From: JANNMJ01 sp031426455
GTDB lineage: Bacteria; Bacteroidota; Bacteroidia; Cytophagales; Hymenobacteraceae
Length of the DNA: 64,000 nucleotides
Assembly (NCBI GenBank): GCA_031426455.1
Contig: JANPLI010000181.1
Span: 1 to 64,000, forward strand
Direction: 5' to 3'
This document shows positions 23,401 to 32,579 of this stretch, piece by piece. The notes beneath the pieces were generated by a model, which was given only the letters and a program-made list of their open reading frames with translations, was not told the DNA's origin and did not search any database. Position 1 is the first letter of the stretch, and each line of letters opens with the position of its first letter. Made by a program: the position numbers and the translations under genes.

Positions 23401-25281
23401 ATGCCCTCCTTTTTCCGCGCTGGCGCATTGGCTGCCGGCCTGCTCACTGCGTCCGTTTCAACGGCGATGGCCCAGACCATCGACCGGGTGGACCCCACCA
23501 ACTGGTTTGTGGGAATGAAAAACCCCGACCTCCAACTGCTGGTCCACGGCGCCGGCATCGGCACGAGCAAGGCCGAACTGGCCGCGCCCTACCCCGGCGT
23601 GACGCTGGTCAGCGCCGAACGGGCCGACAACCCCAATTACCTGTATATCAGCCTGCGCGTTGGCCCCGAGGCCAAGCCTGGCCAGGTGAAATTGCGGTTT
23701 CTGGGTACGGGCCGCAAGGTTAAGAACCTGGATTACAGCTACGAACTGAAAGCCCGGCCTACTGAGGCCAAGCGGATTCAGGGCGTCACGAGCGCCGATT
23801 TCGTGTACCTGCTGATGCCCGACCGCTTCGCCAACGGCGACCCCGCGAACGATGTGGTGAAGACCACCCGCGTCAATCATATCGCCCGCGATACGAGTAC
23901 AGCCCGCCACGGCGGCGACCTGAAGGGCATCATCGACCACTTCCCATACCTCAAAGAGCTGGGCGTGACGGCAATTTGGCCGACGCCGGTCGTCGAAAAC
24001 GACCAGCCGAAGGAGTCGTACCACGGCTACGCGGTGACGGATTACTACCGCGTCGATCCGCGCTACGGCTCCAATCAGCAGTACATCGACTTCGTGCGGC
24101 AGGCGCATCAGCAGGGGCTGAAAGTGATTCACGACGTCGTGCTCAACCATATGGGCGCCGAAAACTACCTTTTCCGCGATGCCCCGGCGGCCGACTGGTT
24201 CCACCAGTGGCCGGCCTTTACGCGCTCTAACTTCCGCGACGCCGCCTTCAACGACCCTTATAAGTCGCAGTACGATTATCTGCGCTTCAACAACGGCTGG
24301 TTCGACAACCATATGCCGGACCTCAACCAGAGCAATCCGCACGTCGCCACTTACCTGACGCAGAACTTTATCTGGTGGGTCGAAACGGCTGGCTTCGACG
24401 GCTACCGCGTGGATACGTACTCGTATTCCGAGCCTAAGTTCCTGATGCAGTGGACTTCGGCGATCCTCGACCAGTATCCGCAGCTCGGAATGTTTGCCGA
24501 AACCTGGGTGCAGGGCACGGCGCAGCAGGCGTATTTCGCCCGAAATATCCTGCCGCCGGTGGATGGTTTCAAGTCCACGATGCCCGGCGTGACCGACTTT
24601 CAGCTCTACTACGCCATCAACGATGCGCTGAACCAGAACCCCGGTTGGACGGAAGGCATTTCGAAGCTTTACTACACGCTTCAGGCTGACTACCTCTACG
24701 AAAACCCGCTCCGCAACGTGGTTTTCCTCGACAACCACGACCTGAGTCGTTTTTACTCGACGGTCGGTGAAGACTTCGCCAAGTACAAGATGGGCCTGGC
24801 GTGGCTGCTGACCGTGCGCGGCACCCCGCAGCTCTATTACGGCACGGAAGTGCTGTTGAAAAGCAGTAAGACCAGCGGTCACGGCGGTGAAGTGCGCGAA
24901 GATTTCCCCGGCGGCTGGGCCAGCGACAAGCGTAACCTCTTCACCGCCGCTGGCCGCTCCGTGAAAGAGCAGGAAGCGTTTCAGTTCGTGAGCGGGCTGG
25001 CGCAGTACCGCAAAACCCACCCCGTGCTGCAAACCGGCAAGCTGATGCAGTTCATCCCGGAAGACGGCGTGTACACGTACTTCCGCTATAAAGATGGCGG
25101 CGCGTGCGTGATGGTGATGATGAACCCCAACAAGGACCCCAAAACAGTAAAAACCGAGCGGTTCGCCGAGCGCCTGAGCGGTTTCAAAGCGGGCAAGGAA
25201 ATCACGACCGGCGCCACCATCGCCGACCTCAGTACGCTGACCATTCCAGCCCGCACGGCCTGGGTCGTGGAGTTGCAATAG
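23401..25281 (+). CDS. Periplasmic GH13 alpha-amylase / neopullulanase (SusA-like)
   Basis: A 626-residue secreted glycosidase hydrolysing maltodextrins or pullulan fragments. Signal peptide MPSFFRAGALAAGLL ... AMAQ; an N-terminal cyclomaltodextrinase-type beta domain (about 25-125); the catalytic barrel starting FVYLLMPDRFANGDP. The catalytic triad is visible: nucleophile D338 (GYRVDTYSYSE), acid/base E367 (MFAETWV) and D447 (FLDNHDLSRF). A C-terminal beta domain closes the protein. No SusCD pair lies next to it, so it appears to work alone or with a distant starch locus. ATG 23401 is the first good signal-peptide start. Confidence 0.93.
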   Translation: MPSFFRAGALAAGLLTASVSTAMAQTIDRVDPTNWFVGMKNPDLQLLVHGAGIGTSKAELAAPYPGVTLVSAERADNPNYLYISLRVGPEAKPGQVKLRFLGTGRKVKNLDYSYELKARPTEAKRIQGVTSADFVYLLMPDRFANGDPANDVVKTTRVNHIARDTSTARHGGDLKGIIDHFPYLKELGVTAIWPTPVVENDQPKESYHGYAVTDYYRVDPRYGSNQQYIDFVRQAHQQGLKVIHDVVLNHMGAENYLFRDAPAADWFHQWPAFTRSNFRDAAFNDPYKSQYDYLRFNNGWFDNHMPDLNQSNPHVATYLTQNFIWWVETAGFDGYRVDTYSYSEPKFLMQWTSAILDQYPQLGMFAETWVQGTAQQAYFARNILPPVDGFKSTMPGVTDFQLYYAINDALNQNPGWTEGISKLYYTLQADYLYENPLRNVVFLDNHDLSRFYSTVGEDFAKYKMGLAWLLTVRGTPQLYYGTEVLLKSSKTSGHGGEVREDFPGGWASDKRNLFTAAGRSVKEQEAFQFVSGLAQYRKTHPVLQTGKLMQFIPEDGVYTYFRYKDGGACVMVMMNPNKDPKTVKTERFAERLSGFKAGKEITTGATIADLSTLTIPARTAWVVELQ

Positions 25282-25285
25282 TACC

Positions 25286-25792
25286 CTACCGCAGCCGGTC
25301 GGCGGAACGCACCAGATCTTCGTCGCGCTTGATGAAGCGGTTGGCCAGCACGTTGCACATCAGCGCCACGAAGGGCAGCCAGAAGCCGGCGAGCTTAGCG
25401 CCGGGTGTGGTGGACGGAATCAGCGGCTCGGCCACGTACACGATCGCGTACACCAGCGCGCCCAGCACGGCAGCCAGCAGCACCGAATTTAGCAGCCCCA
25501 GCTTCATCTGCCGGACGCGGCGGCGGTACTGAAAGATTTCGTAAAGTGCCACCGCGCCTGCCGCCACGGCCAGCAGAGCGATGTACCACGTGCCCACCGG
25601 TGCGTGTTGCGTGGCCGTGATAGCCCCCGCACCGGTCACGGCCTGCCCCCGCGTGGAGGTAAGCTGAAAAGCCGTGAGGGTCAGGCGTTCGCCGGTGGCG
25701 GGGTCGGCTTTCTCCCACAGGGGCAGCGCCAGCAGGGCGGCCATCGCCAGTACGATCAGCAGCAGGAAGACGGATTGAATACGTTGGATCAT
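25286..25792 (-). CDS. DUF4293 membrane protein
   Basis: 168 residues with four hydrophobic segments. The start MIQRIQSVFLLLIVLAMAAL is the hallmark of DUF4293, a family I know only from Bacteroidota. The final segment is FWLPFVALMCNVLANRFIKRDEDLVRS. Function unknown. The 3' end lies 4 bases from the convergent amylase stop. Confidence 0.85.
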   Translation of the reverse strand: MIQRIQSVFLLLIVLAMAALLALPLWEKADPATGERLTLTAFQLTSTRGQAVTGAGAITATQHAPVGTWYIALLAVAAGAVALYEIFQYRRRVRQMKLGLLNSVLLAAVLGALVYAIVYVAEPLIPSTTPGAKLAGFWLPFVALMCNVLANRFIKRDEDLVRSADRLR

Positions 25793-25914
25793 CAGCGGGG
25801 ACGGCGACGGAAGGAAGTAAAAGCGGCAGGCCCACCAATGGGCTTTTCGGGGTGCGAAAGTAGCCCCCCGGCGCCGCGCGCGACCGGAACCGCCGCCGCA
25901 AGCCCCTGCCTCGT

Positions 25915-25955
25915 CGGCACAAAAAAGCGCGCCGACCCTTTCGGGCTGGCGCGCT
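25915..25955 (-). terminator. Terminator after the first T9SS cargo gene (minus strand)
   Basis: An 8-base stem (25926-25933 with 25948-25955) is followed on the minus strand by a run of T residues. It lies 26 bases beyond the stop codon at 25981. Confidence 0.88.
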
Positions 25956-25980
25956 TGCTGCCAGGGAAAACCGAGGGTAC

Positions 25981-27537
25981 CTACTCGACCACCAGCCGCC
26001 GGGCTACCGCGCCCACCCGCACCGTGTACACGCCGGGGTGCAGCGTTTGCAGCGAAATATCGGCCGTGCGCTGACCGACGCCGAGCGGCAGCGTCAGCAC
26101 GTCGCGGCCCAGGCCGTCGGCTACTACCACGGACGCGTGGCCCGCAGCGGCGGTGCCCAGCGTGAGGTGTACGGTACCCTGCGCGGGGTTAGGCGCCAGT
26201 ACCAGGGCGGTGCGGGTAGCTAGGTCGGCGGCCAGGCCGTTCACCATTCCCACGCGCAGCACCTGGCTGTAGAGAGAAGAATTTCCGAATGCATCAGTAA
26301 GCTGCTGCGTGACGGTATAGAGGCCATCGGCGGCGTAAGTATGCGTGGGCCGCTCGTCAGTGGAAGTGGCGCCGTCGCCGAAGGTCCAGCGGCGGAGAAT
26401 GGGCGTGGCGCCGAGGCTGGTGTAAGCGATTGGCGTGAAGGTCACGGTGCGGGATTGCTGCCCGGTGGCGCGAAAGCGGGCGTCGTAGCCAAGCCGCGCG
26501 GCCGGGTGCAGCGTATCGGGACAAGCGCCGCCGAAATTGAGCGTAAAGCCGAGGTTCGAGGTGGTGTAATTGTCCACGAGCAGCGCGTAGGCCCGGCCGG
26601 CCTGAAGGATGATCGGCGCGTCGCTGCCGGTCTGGCCGGTAGTGGTATTGCCGTAGGGAGTAGTGGAAGTGTAACCTGGCTCCTGCGAAGGGCACAGACT
26701 CAAGCCCGTGGCGCCGGTTATGCCACTCCAGTTGCAGGCCAGTGCACTGCCCTTCATCGTGCAGCTGTCAAAATCGGCGGTGATATCCCACACGGCCCAG
26801 TCATAATCATCACTGCCCCGCACCGGCGAGATATTGAACAGCAGCCGACCCGTGCTGCCCGCAATGAATTTGTACCACTTCGACTGCCGCTCGGCAGTAT
26901 TGGCCCCGGTCTGCGCGCCAAAACACGAGTTGGTGGTCGTCACCTCATTGGGCACTAGGCCATAGCCGCTGGTAGAGGGCAATTGCCAGGTCGAGTTCAG
27001 GTTATGGACGATGACGGCCTGGTTACAGTCCTGTGCCCCGATCACTACCGGTGTGCCGGTGGTAATGGTCAGGTGGAAGCTGGTGGCGTTGGTGGCAAGA
27101 ATGCCGGACACTGCTGCATAGTAGGTACGCCCCGTAGTCAAGGTATTGTGGGCGCCGGTTAATTGCCCCGAACCGCAGTCCATTGCCACCAGATGCCCGC
27201 CGCCCCCGCAGGCTACTGAATCGTATATCAGTAAGGCCAGTGTACCCTGGGTCGGCGCATCGGGGCGCAGGTCATAAGCCAACCGAAGGCCGGTCGCCAC
27301 AAAAGCAAACCACACATCCGGATACTGGACGGTGCTGTTCTGGCAGCCGACCAGCCCCGGCAGGTCGTCGGTAGCGCCGGCCAGATTGCCCGAGGTGGTC
27401 ACGCCGTTCGGCAACAGCGTGGCCGTGGCGCAGCCGTCGTTGGCGGGCGGCGTAGGCGCTTGCGCCCAGGCAGCGGGCGTCGGACCGGTAAGCAGGGCGC
27501 CGACCAGCAGGGCGCGCCAAAAGGAGAAGTACTTCAT
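25981..27537 (-). CDS. Secreted T9SS cargo protein with PKD domain
   Basis: A 518-residue extracellular or surface-attached protein. Signal peptide MKYFSFWRALLVGALL ... WAQAP; an N-terminal region beginning PANDGCATATLLPNG, a pattern common in Bacteroidota secreted proteins; a beta-rich middle; a PKD domain near residue 385 (WTFGDGATSTDERPTHTY); and a T9SS type A sorting domain (about 440-518: LAPNPAQGTVHLTL, LGRDVLTL, GVYTVRVGAVARRLVVE). The sorting domain is cleaved on export through the type IX system. No catalytic motif is visible, so an adhesive or structural role is likely. The coding-strand leader is pyrimidine-rich with 10-base CCTTTTCCCA-like repeats. Confidence 0.88.
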   Translation of the reverse strand: MKYFSFWRALLVGALLTGPTPAAWAQAPTPPANDGCATATLLPNGVTTSGNLAGATDDLPGLVGCQNSTVQYPDVWFAFVATGLRLAYDLRPDAPTQGTLALLIYDSVACGGGGHLVAMDCGSGQLTGAHNTLTTGRTYYAAVSGILATNATSFHLTITTGTPVVIGAQDCNQAVIVHNLNSTWQLPSTSGYGLVPNEVTTTNSCFGAQTGANTAERQSKWYKFIAGSTGRLLFNISPVRGSDDYDWAVWDITADFDSCTMKGSALACNWSGITGATGLSLCPSQEPGYTSTTPYGNTTTGQTGSDAPIILQAGRAYALLVDNYTTSNLGFTLNFGGACPDTLHPAARLGYDARFRATGQQSRTVTFTPIAYTSLGATPILRRWTFGDGATSTDERPTHTYAADGLYTVTQQLTDAFGNSSLYSQVLRVGMVNGLAADLATRTALVLAPNPAQGTVHLTLGTAAAGHASVVVADGLGRDVLTLPLGVGQRTADISLQTLHPGVYTVRVGAVARRLVVE

Positions 27538-27666
27538 CGGGGAACGAGGGAAAAGGTGGAAAAAGGTGGGAAAAGGAAAATGGATTTGGCCGCTCAGACG
27601 CGCGGGTAGATGAATGCCGTTGCCGCAAGCTACTGAAATAAGGCAGATTCTCCACATCATCATTAG

Positions 27667-27709
27667 CAAAACGCCCCCGGTCGTGGCTTGGAAGCCGCCG
27701 CCGGGGGCG
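27667..27709 (-). terminator. Terminator after the second T9SS cargo gene (minus strand)
   Basis: A 9-base stem (27672-27680 with 27701-27709) with an inner GGCTT/AAGCC hairpin is followed by TTTTGC on the minus strand. It lies about 40 bases beyond the stop at 27751. Confidence 0.75.
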
Positions 27710-27750
27710 CCTGGGTTAGCGCGAAGTCGTTTTCATTATCATCTTCATCC

Positions 27751-30636
27751 TTACCGCACCACCACCCGGCGGCTGCCGACGGAGGCACCATCCGCGGTGG
27801 TGGCGCGCACCACGTACAGGCCGGCGGGCAGGGCGCGCACGTCGAGGGTAGCCGGTTGGCGGGCGTCCGGGGCGGTGTGCGTCAGCACGGTGCGGCCGAG
27901 TTGGTCGAAAACCGTGAGGTGCAGCGGGCCGGGTGCGGGGGTTTCCAGGGCCACGTTCAGGGTGCCGCTGGTGGGGTTGGGCCACGCGCTCAACGCGCTG
28001 GCTGTGGCAGCGGCGTCGGCGTTCAGGCCGGTGGGCAGTTGCACGGTGGTGAGGGCCGTGTTGGTGCGGACGGGCGCGTTGTAGTCGAAGTGAATGTCGG
28101 CGCGGTTCGGTACTACGTCGCCCAGCGTCAGCGTGCCGCGCGGCCGGACCCGGAAGCGTGCGAAACCCGTGGACCGGAACGCGTTGATGTTGCGGTACGG
28201 CAGCCGGATGCTGGTGAACGTGACTGTCAGCAGCCCGCCGGGCGCCAGCCGCCACGTGCAGTTGTGCGAGGCCGCCGTGAGCTGTAGCGAGGCCAGGTTG
28301 AGTTGGGCCAGCGGCAGCGAGTCGCGCAGCAGCACGGAGAACGCGGTGTCAGTGCCTAGGTTCTCGAACCGGATCACGTATTCGAGCCACTCGCCGGCCG
28401 TGACCTGCGTGGGCGTCAGGCGGGGCCAGTTCACGGCGATATCGTTCGGGTCGTAAGAAGCCGTGACCGTGAGCTGGTTGATTTCGGTGTTGTCAGCCGG
28501 CGTACGGTCCGTCGAAACCGGCTCGACGGTAGCCGTGGTGGCCAGCACGGTGCCCGCCGCCACGGTGGTGGGCACCTGAAACTGAATCTCGAACGCGCGG
28601 CGCTCGCCGGGTGCCAGGGCGGCGTAGGTGGCCGTCAGCGTATTGCCGCTCAAGGTGGCGCCGCCGGTATTGCCCAGGTACGAAAGGCGCGCATCGAGCG
28701 CCACGGCCACGGTGCCGCTGGTGGTGGTAGTGCCGATGTTGCGGTAAGTCACGCGGTAGCGCACGCCAAAGCCCGGCCGGGCGCGGTTGACGGGCGTCAC
28801 GAAGACCTGCAAATCCTGCTGATTGGCAATGGGCTGGAGGGCGAAGTCGCGGCCCGGCGCGATGTTGCCGAAGCCGGGAAAAGTGGCCGGGGCGGGGGCA
28901 GTAGCCAGCGTGTAGTAGGGCGGCGGCGTGGCCAGCGCCACCGTGTGCGTCCCCAGGTCGGTGAGGGCGCTGTAGGTGCCATCGGCTTCCGTGGTGCTGA
29001 AAGTGCTAGCGGGCAGCGCTTCCACCACTAGCCCTGACCAGCGGGCTTCTGTGGGATCGAGTTGGCCATCGCGGTTTGTATCAGCGAAGGCCGTGCCTTG
29101 TAGCTGATTGTAGTGCTGCACCAGCTTGGCGGTGTAGGCGCCGCCAACCCCCGGCGTGGGAAAGATGACAGGCAGCGGTCCAAACCAAAGCGAGTCGCTG
29201 GTCGCTTCGGCCGCCAGGGCTAACTGTCCACCCGCGTTCACCGCCAGGAAATTTACCTCCGCATCGAGCGGGCCGGTGGCGGCGGGCGCCACCCAGCCGG
29301 TTTGGCCGGTCAGGCCGTCGAGGGCCAGCACGAAGCCATTCTTGCCCAGCGGAGTCTGGGGGAGCGTCAGGTCGCCATACGTGAAGGGATGCGTCGGCGC
29401 GGTGTAGCCCCCGGCGAGGTAGCAGGCGTTCGGGGCGCTGCCATTGCGGGGCGCCAGGCGCTGGGGCGCCGCTGCCAGGGCGCGCATCTCGACCCAGGTA
29501 CTATCCTCGGCATCGAGGCCGATGAGCTTGAGCCACTGGGGGGTGCCGTTCGCAGCTAACCGCGCCACCAAAATGGCGTGGTCAATGGGGATAGGTGCCG
29601 CCAGCACCACCCCGTGGAAGGTGAGCTGCCGGCGAACCGGATTGATCAGCACCGGAACGTCGCAGGATAAGGCCAGGAACGACTCGTCGTTGCCAGCACT
29701 CGCGATCACCAGGCCGGGCAAGCCGAGCAAGTGTGGTTCGATGACGAAGGAAGTCACATAATCGCCCGCCGCGTTCAGCCGTAGCCAGTAAGCCGATTCG
29801 GGCGTCCCAAGGGGAACCAGCACGTGGCCGTCCCAGGTGAAGGTGCTGTTAGGCAGCGTACCGCCCACAATCAGCAGGCTGCCCGATTCGGGATCTACCG
29901 CCAGGGAGCCGAAGCCTTCGCCCATCTGCGTGCCTGGGCCGGTACGCACCCAGCCGACAGTGCCCGTCGAGCCGTTGAGCCGCACGATGAAAGGGGTCCA
30001 CTGCCCTAGTGCCGGAGTTGGAATCACGTTGGTATCAACCGTTAGGGTCTGATCCGCCGAGCCGACCAGCGTCACGCGGTCTGCCGCGTCCACGCCGAAC
30101 ACAAATCGGGTATTCCACGTCCATTCCTGTGCGTGCAGGGGCTTGAGCCATTGCGGCGTACCCGCCGCGTTCCACTTACCCACGAAGAAGGTGACCGTAT
30201 CGGTGGCGGGCCGGCGCAGGGTGGTCGTAGCCGTCACGATACTGTCCTGGAAGTAGCCCGACGCGTAGATATTTCCGGCCACGTCGGTTTTGACTTCCCA
30301 CAGCACCGCCGAATACCCTTGCAGCAGGGTGCCGGTGATGGTGCCGCCCGCACCCTGCCGCACCAGTGCGCAATTGCTTTTTTGCCCTACGGTGGCAGGG
30401 TGAGTAGTTTGCCCGTTGACGGTGAGTAAGCCGAAGTAGGTGTAGGCCGTGTACACGTCGCCGTTGGGCGCGATGGCGAGAGACTGGGGCCGGACACCGC
30501 TCGGGCCGATTGGCGCGACAGGCATCGTGGAGGCGCCACGCGCCCACAAATAAGCCGGCGCCTGTTGCGCCTCAGCACCAAAACCCATCAGCAGCGCGCC
30601 CATCAGCAGTGCCGCTTTGAAGAAAGAAACCCGCAT
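27751..30636 (-). CDS. Large secreted T9SS cargo protein: propeller-like repeats, SdrD-like and DUF11-like domains
   Basis: A 961-residue secreted protein. After the signal peptide (MRVSFFKAALLMGALL ... EAQQ) come about 500 residues of repeated VGGxTxPxxxFTxDGHVLV-like blades resembling SBBP beta-propeller repeats. Next is an SdrD B-like module (GTAFADTNRDGQLDPTEA), then a DUF11/CARDB-like pair (GFGVRYRVTYRNIGTTTT; AGEWLEYVIRFENLGTDTAF followed by FDYNAPVRTN). A T9SS sorting domain ends the protein (SAWPNPTSGTLNVAL ... GSRRVVVR). It follows the same-strand gene layout of its neighbour but has its own terminator. Probably a surface adhesin or matrix protein; no enzyme motif seen. Confidence 0.88.
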   Translation of the reverse strand: MRVSFFKAALLMGALLMGFGAEAQQAPAYLWARGASTMPVAPIGPSGVRPQSLAIAPNGDVYTAYTYFGLLTVNGQTTHPATVGQKSNCALVRQGAGGTITGTLLQGYSAVLWEVKTDVAGNIYASGYFQDSIVTATTTLRRPATDTVTFFVGKWNAAGTPQWLKPLHAQEWTWNTRFVFGVDAADRVTLVGSADQTLTVDTNVIPTPALGQWTPFIVRLNGSTGTVGWVRTGPGTQMGEGFGSLAVDPESGSLLIVGGTLPNSTFTWDGHVLVPLGTPESAYWLRLNAAGDYVTSFVIEPHLLGLPGLVIASAGNDESFLALSCDVPVLINPVRRQLTFHGVVLAAPIPIDHAILVARLAANGTPQWLKLIGLDAEDSTWVEMRALAAAPQRLAPRNGSAPNACYLAGGYTAPTHPFTYGDLTLPQTPLGKNGFVLALDGLTGQTGWVAPAATGPLDAEVNFLAVNAGGQLALAAEATSDSLWFGPLPVIFPTPGVGGAYTAKLVQHYNQLQGTAFADTNRDGQLDPTEARWSGLVVEALPASTFSTTEADGTYSALTDLGTHTVALATPPPYYTLATAPAPATFPGFGNIAPGRDFALQPIANQQDLQVFVTPVNRARPGFGVRYRVTYRNIGTTTTSGTVAVALDARLSYLGNTGGATLSGNTLTATYAALAPGERRAFEIQFQVPTTVAAGTVLATTATVEPVSTDRTPADNTEINQLTVTASYDPNDIAVNWPRLTPTQVTAGEWLEYVIRFENLGTDTAFSVLLRDSLPLAQLNLASLQLTAASHNCTWRLAPGGLLTVTFTSIRLPYRNINAFRSTGFARFRVRPRGTLTLGDVVPNRADIHFDYNAPVRTNTALTTVQLPTGLNADAAATASALSAWPNPTSGTLNVALETPAPGPLHLTVFDQLGRTVLTHTAPDARQPATLDVRALPAGLYVVRATTADGASVGSRRVVVR

Positions 30637-30772
30637 AAAGTCAAGAGAAGTGAATCGGTGGAAGGAGAAAAACCCAATCGGCGGCACCCGTCGGCGCCCG
30701 CTGCATCCCTTCCCGGGGAAGTTGAGCCGATGACGGAAACGCGGCCCGGAATACGGCCTGACCGGGGGCAAT

Positions 30773-30842
30773 TATCAATGAACAATGGACAATGAGCAAT
30801 TGGCAACGAGCAACCAAAAACCAAAAACGAACAACCAAAAAC
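30773..30842. repeat. Ten phased heptamers at the 3' end of the anti-sigma gene
   Basis: Contiguous units: TATCAAT, GAACAAT, GGACAAT, GAGCAAT, TGGCAAC, GAGCAAC, CAAAAAC, CAAAAAC, GAACAAC, CAAAAAC. The consensus is NNNCAAY or NNNAAAC. An eleventh unit, TCAGAAC, contains the stop codon of the minus-strand gene. Units GAGCAAC, GAACAAC and CAAAAAC are identical to those at 20.9 kb. Confidence 0.94.
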
Positions 30843-32579
30843 TCAGAACCCGTAGCGCAGCCCTACCTGCCCGGCGGGTAGCCAGGGCTGGGTTTGGTTG
30901 CCGGCGCGGCCGGGCGGCACGGCCCACCACCGCACGGTGGGGGCGGCCAGCAGCGCCAGGCGCGGCGAGAGGCGGTAGCTGGCTTCCAGGCCGGCGTTCA
31001 GACTCAGGCTCAGGGGGCGGTAGGGGCCGTCGCGCCCGCTGACGGCTTGCAGCACGTAGTCCTCGCCGTTCCAGACCGGCCGGGTGCCGCCCCGGAACAC
31101 GCTCAGTTGCCCGCCCAGCGTCAGGCCCAGCGTCCAGCGGTCGGTTTGCAGGAACTGGTACTGCGCGCTCAGGGGCAGCGTCCAGAAGCGGTACTGGGGC
31201 CGGAAAAGCTGCTGCCGGGCCTCGCGCCACTGCGTGGTGCGGCTGCTGGTGACCTGCCGCGTGGTGCGCAACGTGTCGGCGCTGGTGGTGGGCAGCGCGA
31301 TGACGGTGCTGGTGGGCAGCCAGGTGGTGTCGTAGCGGATGATCTGGCCGCTCAGGTTCAGCCTCGGCTCGACGTGCAGCACCGAATCGAGGTGCGTGAT
31401 GAGCACCGTGGTGGTGGTGAAACGCACAGTGACATCGGTCGTCAGCGACGAGTCGCGCACCGTGGTCTGGCCGCTGCGCTCGCTGGTGCGGCGCACCAGG
31501 CTTTGCGTCGTCAGTTGCCCCACGCCCGCCCGGAACAGCCAGCGGCTGCCCACGGCGCGTTCCAGCAGCAGGCTCTGGCTCAGGCTGGTCTGGGTGCGCT
31601 CGTTGTCATCCGTCGGGTTCTGTACCGGTACCGTGGCCCACGAGGGGGTGGTTTCGAGCAAAGCCACTAGATGGAGGGTGTGAGGGGGTGAGGGTTTGAG
31701 GGTTTGAGGGGTGGCGGCCAGGGTGGGCGGCGTTTCGGGCAGGGCGGCTTTGAGGCTGTCCACGGAAGCCTGCAACGCGGCCAGGGCGGCGGTTTCGGCG
31801 GTCAGCAGCGCCCGAAGGTGGGTTTGGCGGGCGGTTTCGGCGGCGCGGCTCGTATCAGCAGCGGGCCGCGCCCACTGGTGCCGGACGGCCGTGTCGAGGG
31901 CCACGGCGCGCACCCAGCGGGCGGGTAACCCGGCGGTCGCGTCGGCCGGGCGAAGCGTATCCGCCGCCGCCAGGGTGCCGACCGGCAGTAGCGGTAAGGC
32001 TGGCGTAACCGTTGCCGTTGCCGATACCGACGCGCCGGGGGCCGGTAGTCGCACTGTTGATGCTGACACCGGCGCTCCGGTTGCCGACAGTCGCACTGTC
32101 GATGGCGATACCGTTGTCCCAGTTTCCGATACCAGCGCCCCGGTGGCCGATAGGCGCGGCGCCGTTGCCGACACCGGCGCTCCGGTTACCGATAGTCGCG
32201 TTGTCGAAGCCGATACCGGCGTTCTGATTGCCGATAGTTGCGTTGTCGATGCCGACACCGGCGCTCCGGTGGCCGATAGTTGCGCTATCGGCGCCGATAC
32301 CGGCGTAGGCGCTGGCAGGCTGGCCCACTGTTTCCCGCCCCACCAGCCGGTCAGCAGGAGCAGCATTCCGACCCCGACGCCCCCGGCGAAAGGCCGCAGG
32401 CGGCTCGCCGGGACCGAGACTGGCACGGGCGCCCCGCTAGCCGCTGCCAGGCGGGCGCGCACATCGGCCAGGCCCCCGGCGGGCAACGGCTGGGGCGAGG
32501 CAAAGTCGCCGAGCTGGTGCCGCAGCTGCGCATCGAACGAGGCGGCGGCTTGTTCTTCTTCGGAATCAGGGAAGCTCAT
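30843..32579 (-). CDS. Probable dual-membrane-spanning anti-sigma factor with C-terminal outer-membrane beta-barrel
   Basis: A 578-residue protein whose start (ATG 32579) overlaps the ECF sigma gene by 14 bases. Order: residues 1-62, an acidic then mixed cytoplasmic segment (SFPDSEEEQAAASFDAQLR) in the place of an anti-sigma domain; one membrane segment at about 64-82 (FAGGVGVGMLLLLTGWWGG); residues 95-190, about 13 seven-residue repeats of the type SATGAPV/SASTTQL; a predicted coiled coil at about 245-282; and from about 303 amphipathic beta strands ending in aromatic VGLRYGF, as in outer-membrane barrels. This layout matches the dual membrane-spanning anti-sigma factors (Dma) described in Bacteroides. 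Anti-sigma activity is inferred from operon position. No C-terminal lipoprotein or sorting signal is seen. Confidence 0.72.
   Translation of the reverse strand: MSFPDSEEEQAAASFDAQLRHQLGDFASPQPLPAGGLADVRARLAAASGAPVPVSVPASRLRPFAGGVGVGMLLLLTGWWGGKQWASLPAPTPVSAPIAQLSATGAPVSASTTQLSAIRTPVSASTTRLSVTGAPVSATAPRLSATGALVSETGTTVSPSTVRLSATGAPVSASTVRLPAPGASVSATATVTPALPLLPVGTLAAADTLRPADATAGLPARWVRAVALDTAVRHQWARPAADTSRAAETARQTHLRALLTAETAALAALQASVDSLKAALPETPPTLAATPQTLKPSPPHTLHLVALLETTPSWATVPVQNPTDDNERTQTSLSQSLLLERAVGSRWLFRAGVGQLTTQSLVRRTSERSGQTTVRDSSLTTDVTVRFTTTTVLITHLDSVLHVEPRLNLSGQIIRYDTTWLPTSTVIALPTTSADTLRTTRQVTSSRTTQWREARQQLFRPQYRFWTLPLSAQYQFLQTDRWTLGLTLGGQLSVFRGGTRPVWNGEDYVLQAVSGRDGPYRPLSLSLNAGLEASYRLSPRLALLAAPTVRWWAVPPGRAGNQTQPWLPAGQVGLRYGF
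31678..31717. repeat. Octamer array inside the anti-sigma gene
   Basis: Five contiguous 8-base units: GTGTGAGG, GGGTGAGG, GTTTGAGG, GTTTGAGG, GGTGGCGG (plus-strand sense). They encode part of the periplasmic linker (PQTLKPSPPHTLHL) on the minus strand, just before the presumed barrel. Confidence 0.75.
32010..32311. repeat. Tandem 21/42-bp coding repeat in the periplasmic linker
   Basis: GCCGATA or a close variant recurs every 21 bases, giving alternating 7-residue peptides (SxTGAPV and SASTTxL) on the minus strand. One block is 21 rather than 14 residues long, so the basic unit is 7 residues (21 bases, three heptamers). The complementary strand is also open through the array. Confidence 0.85.
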
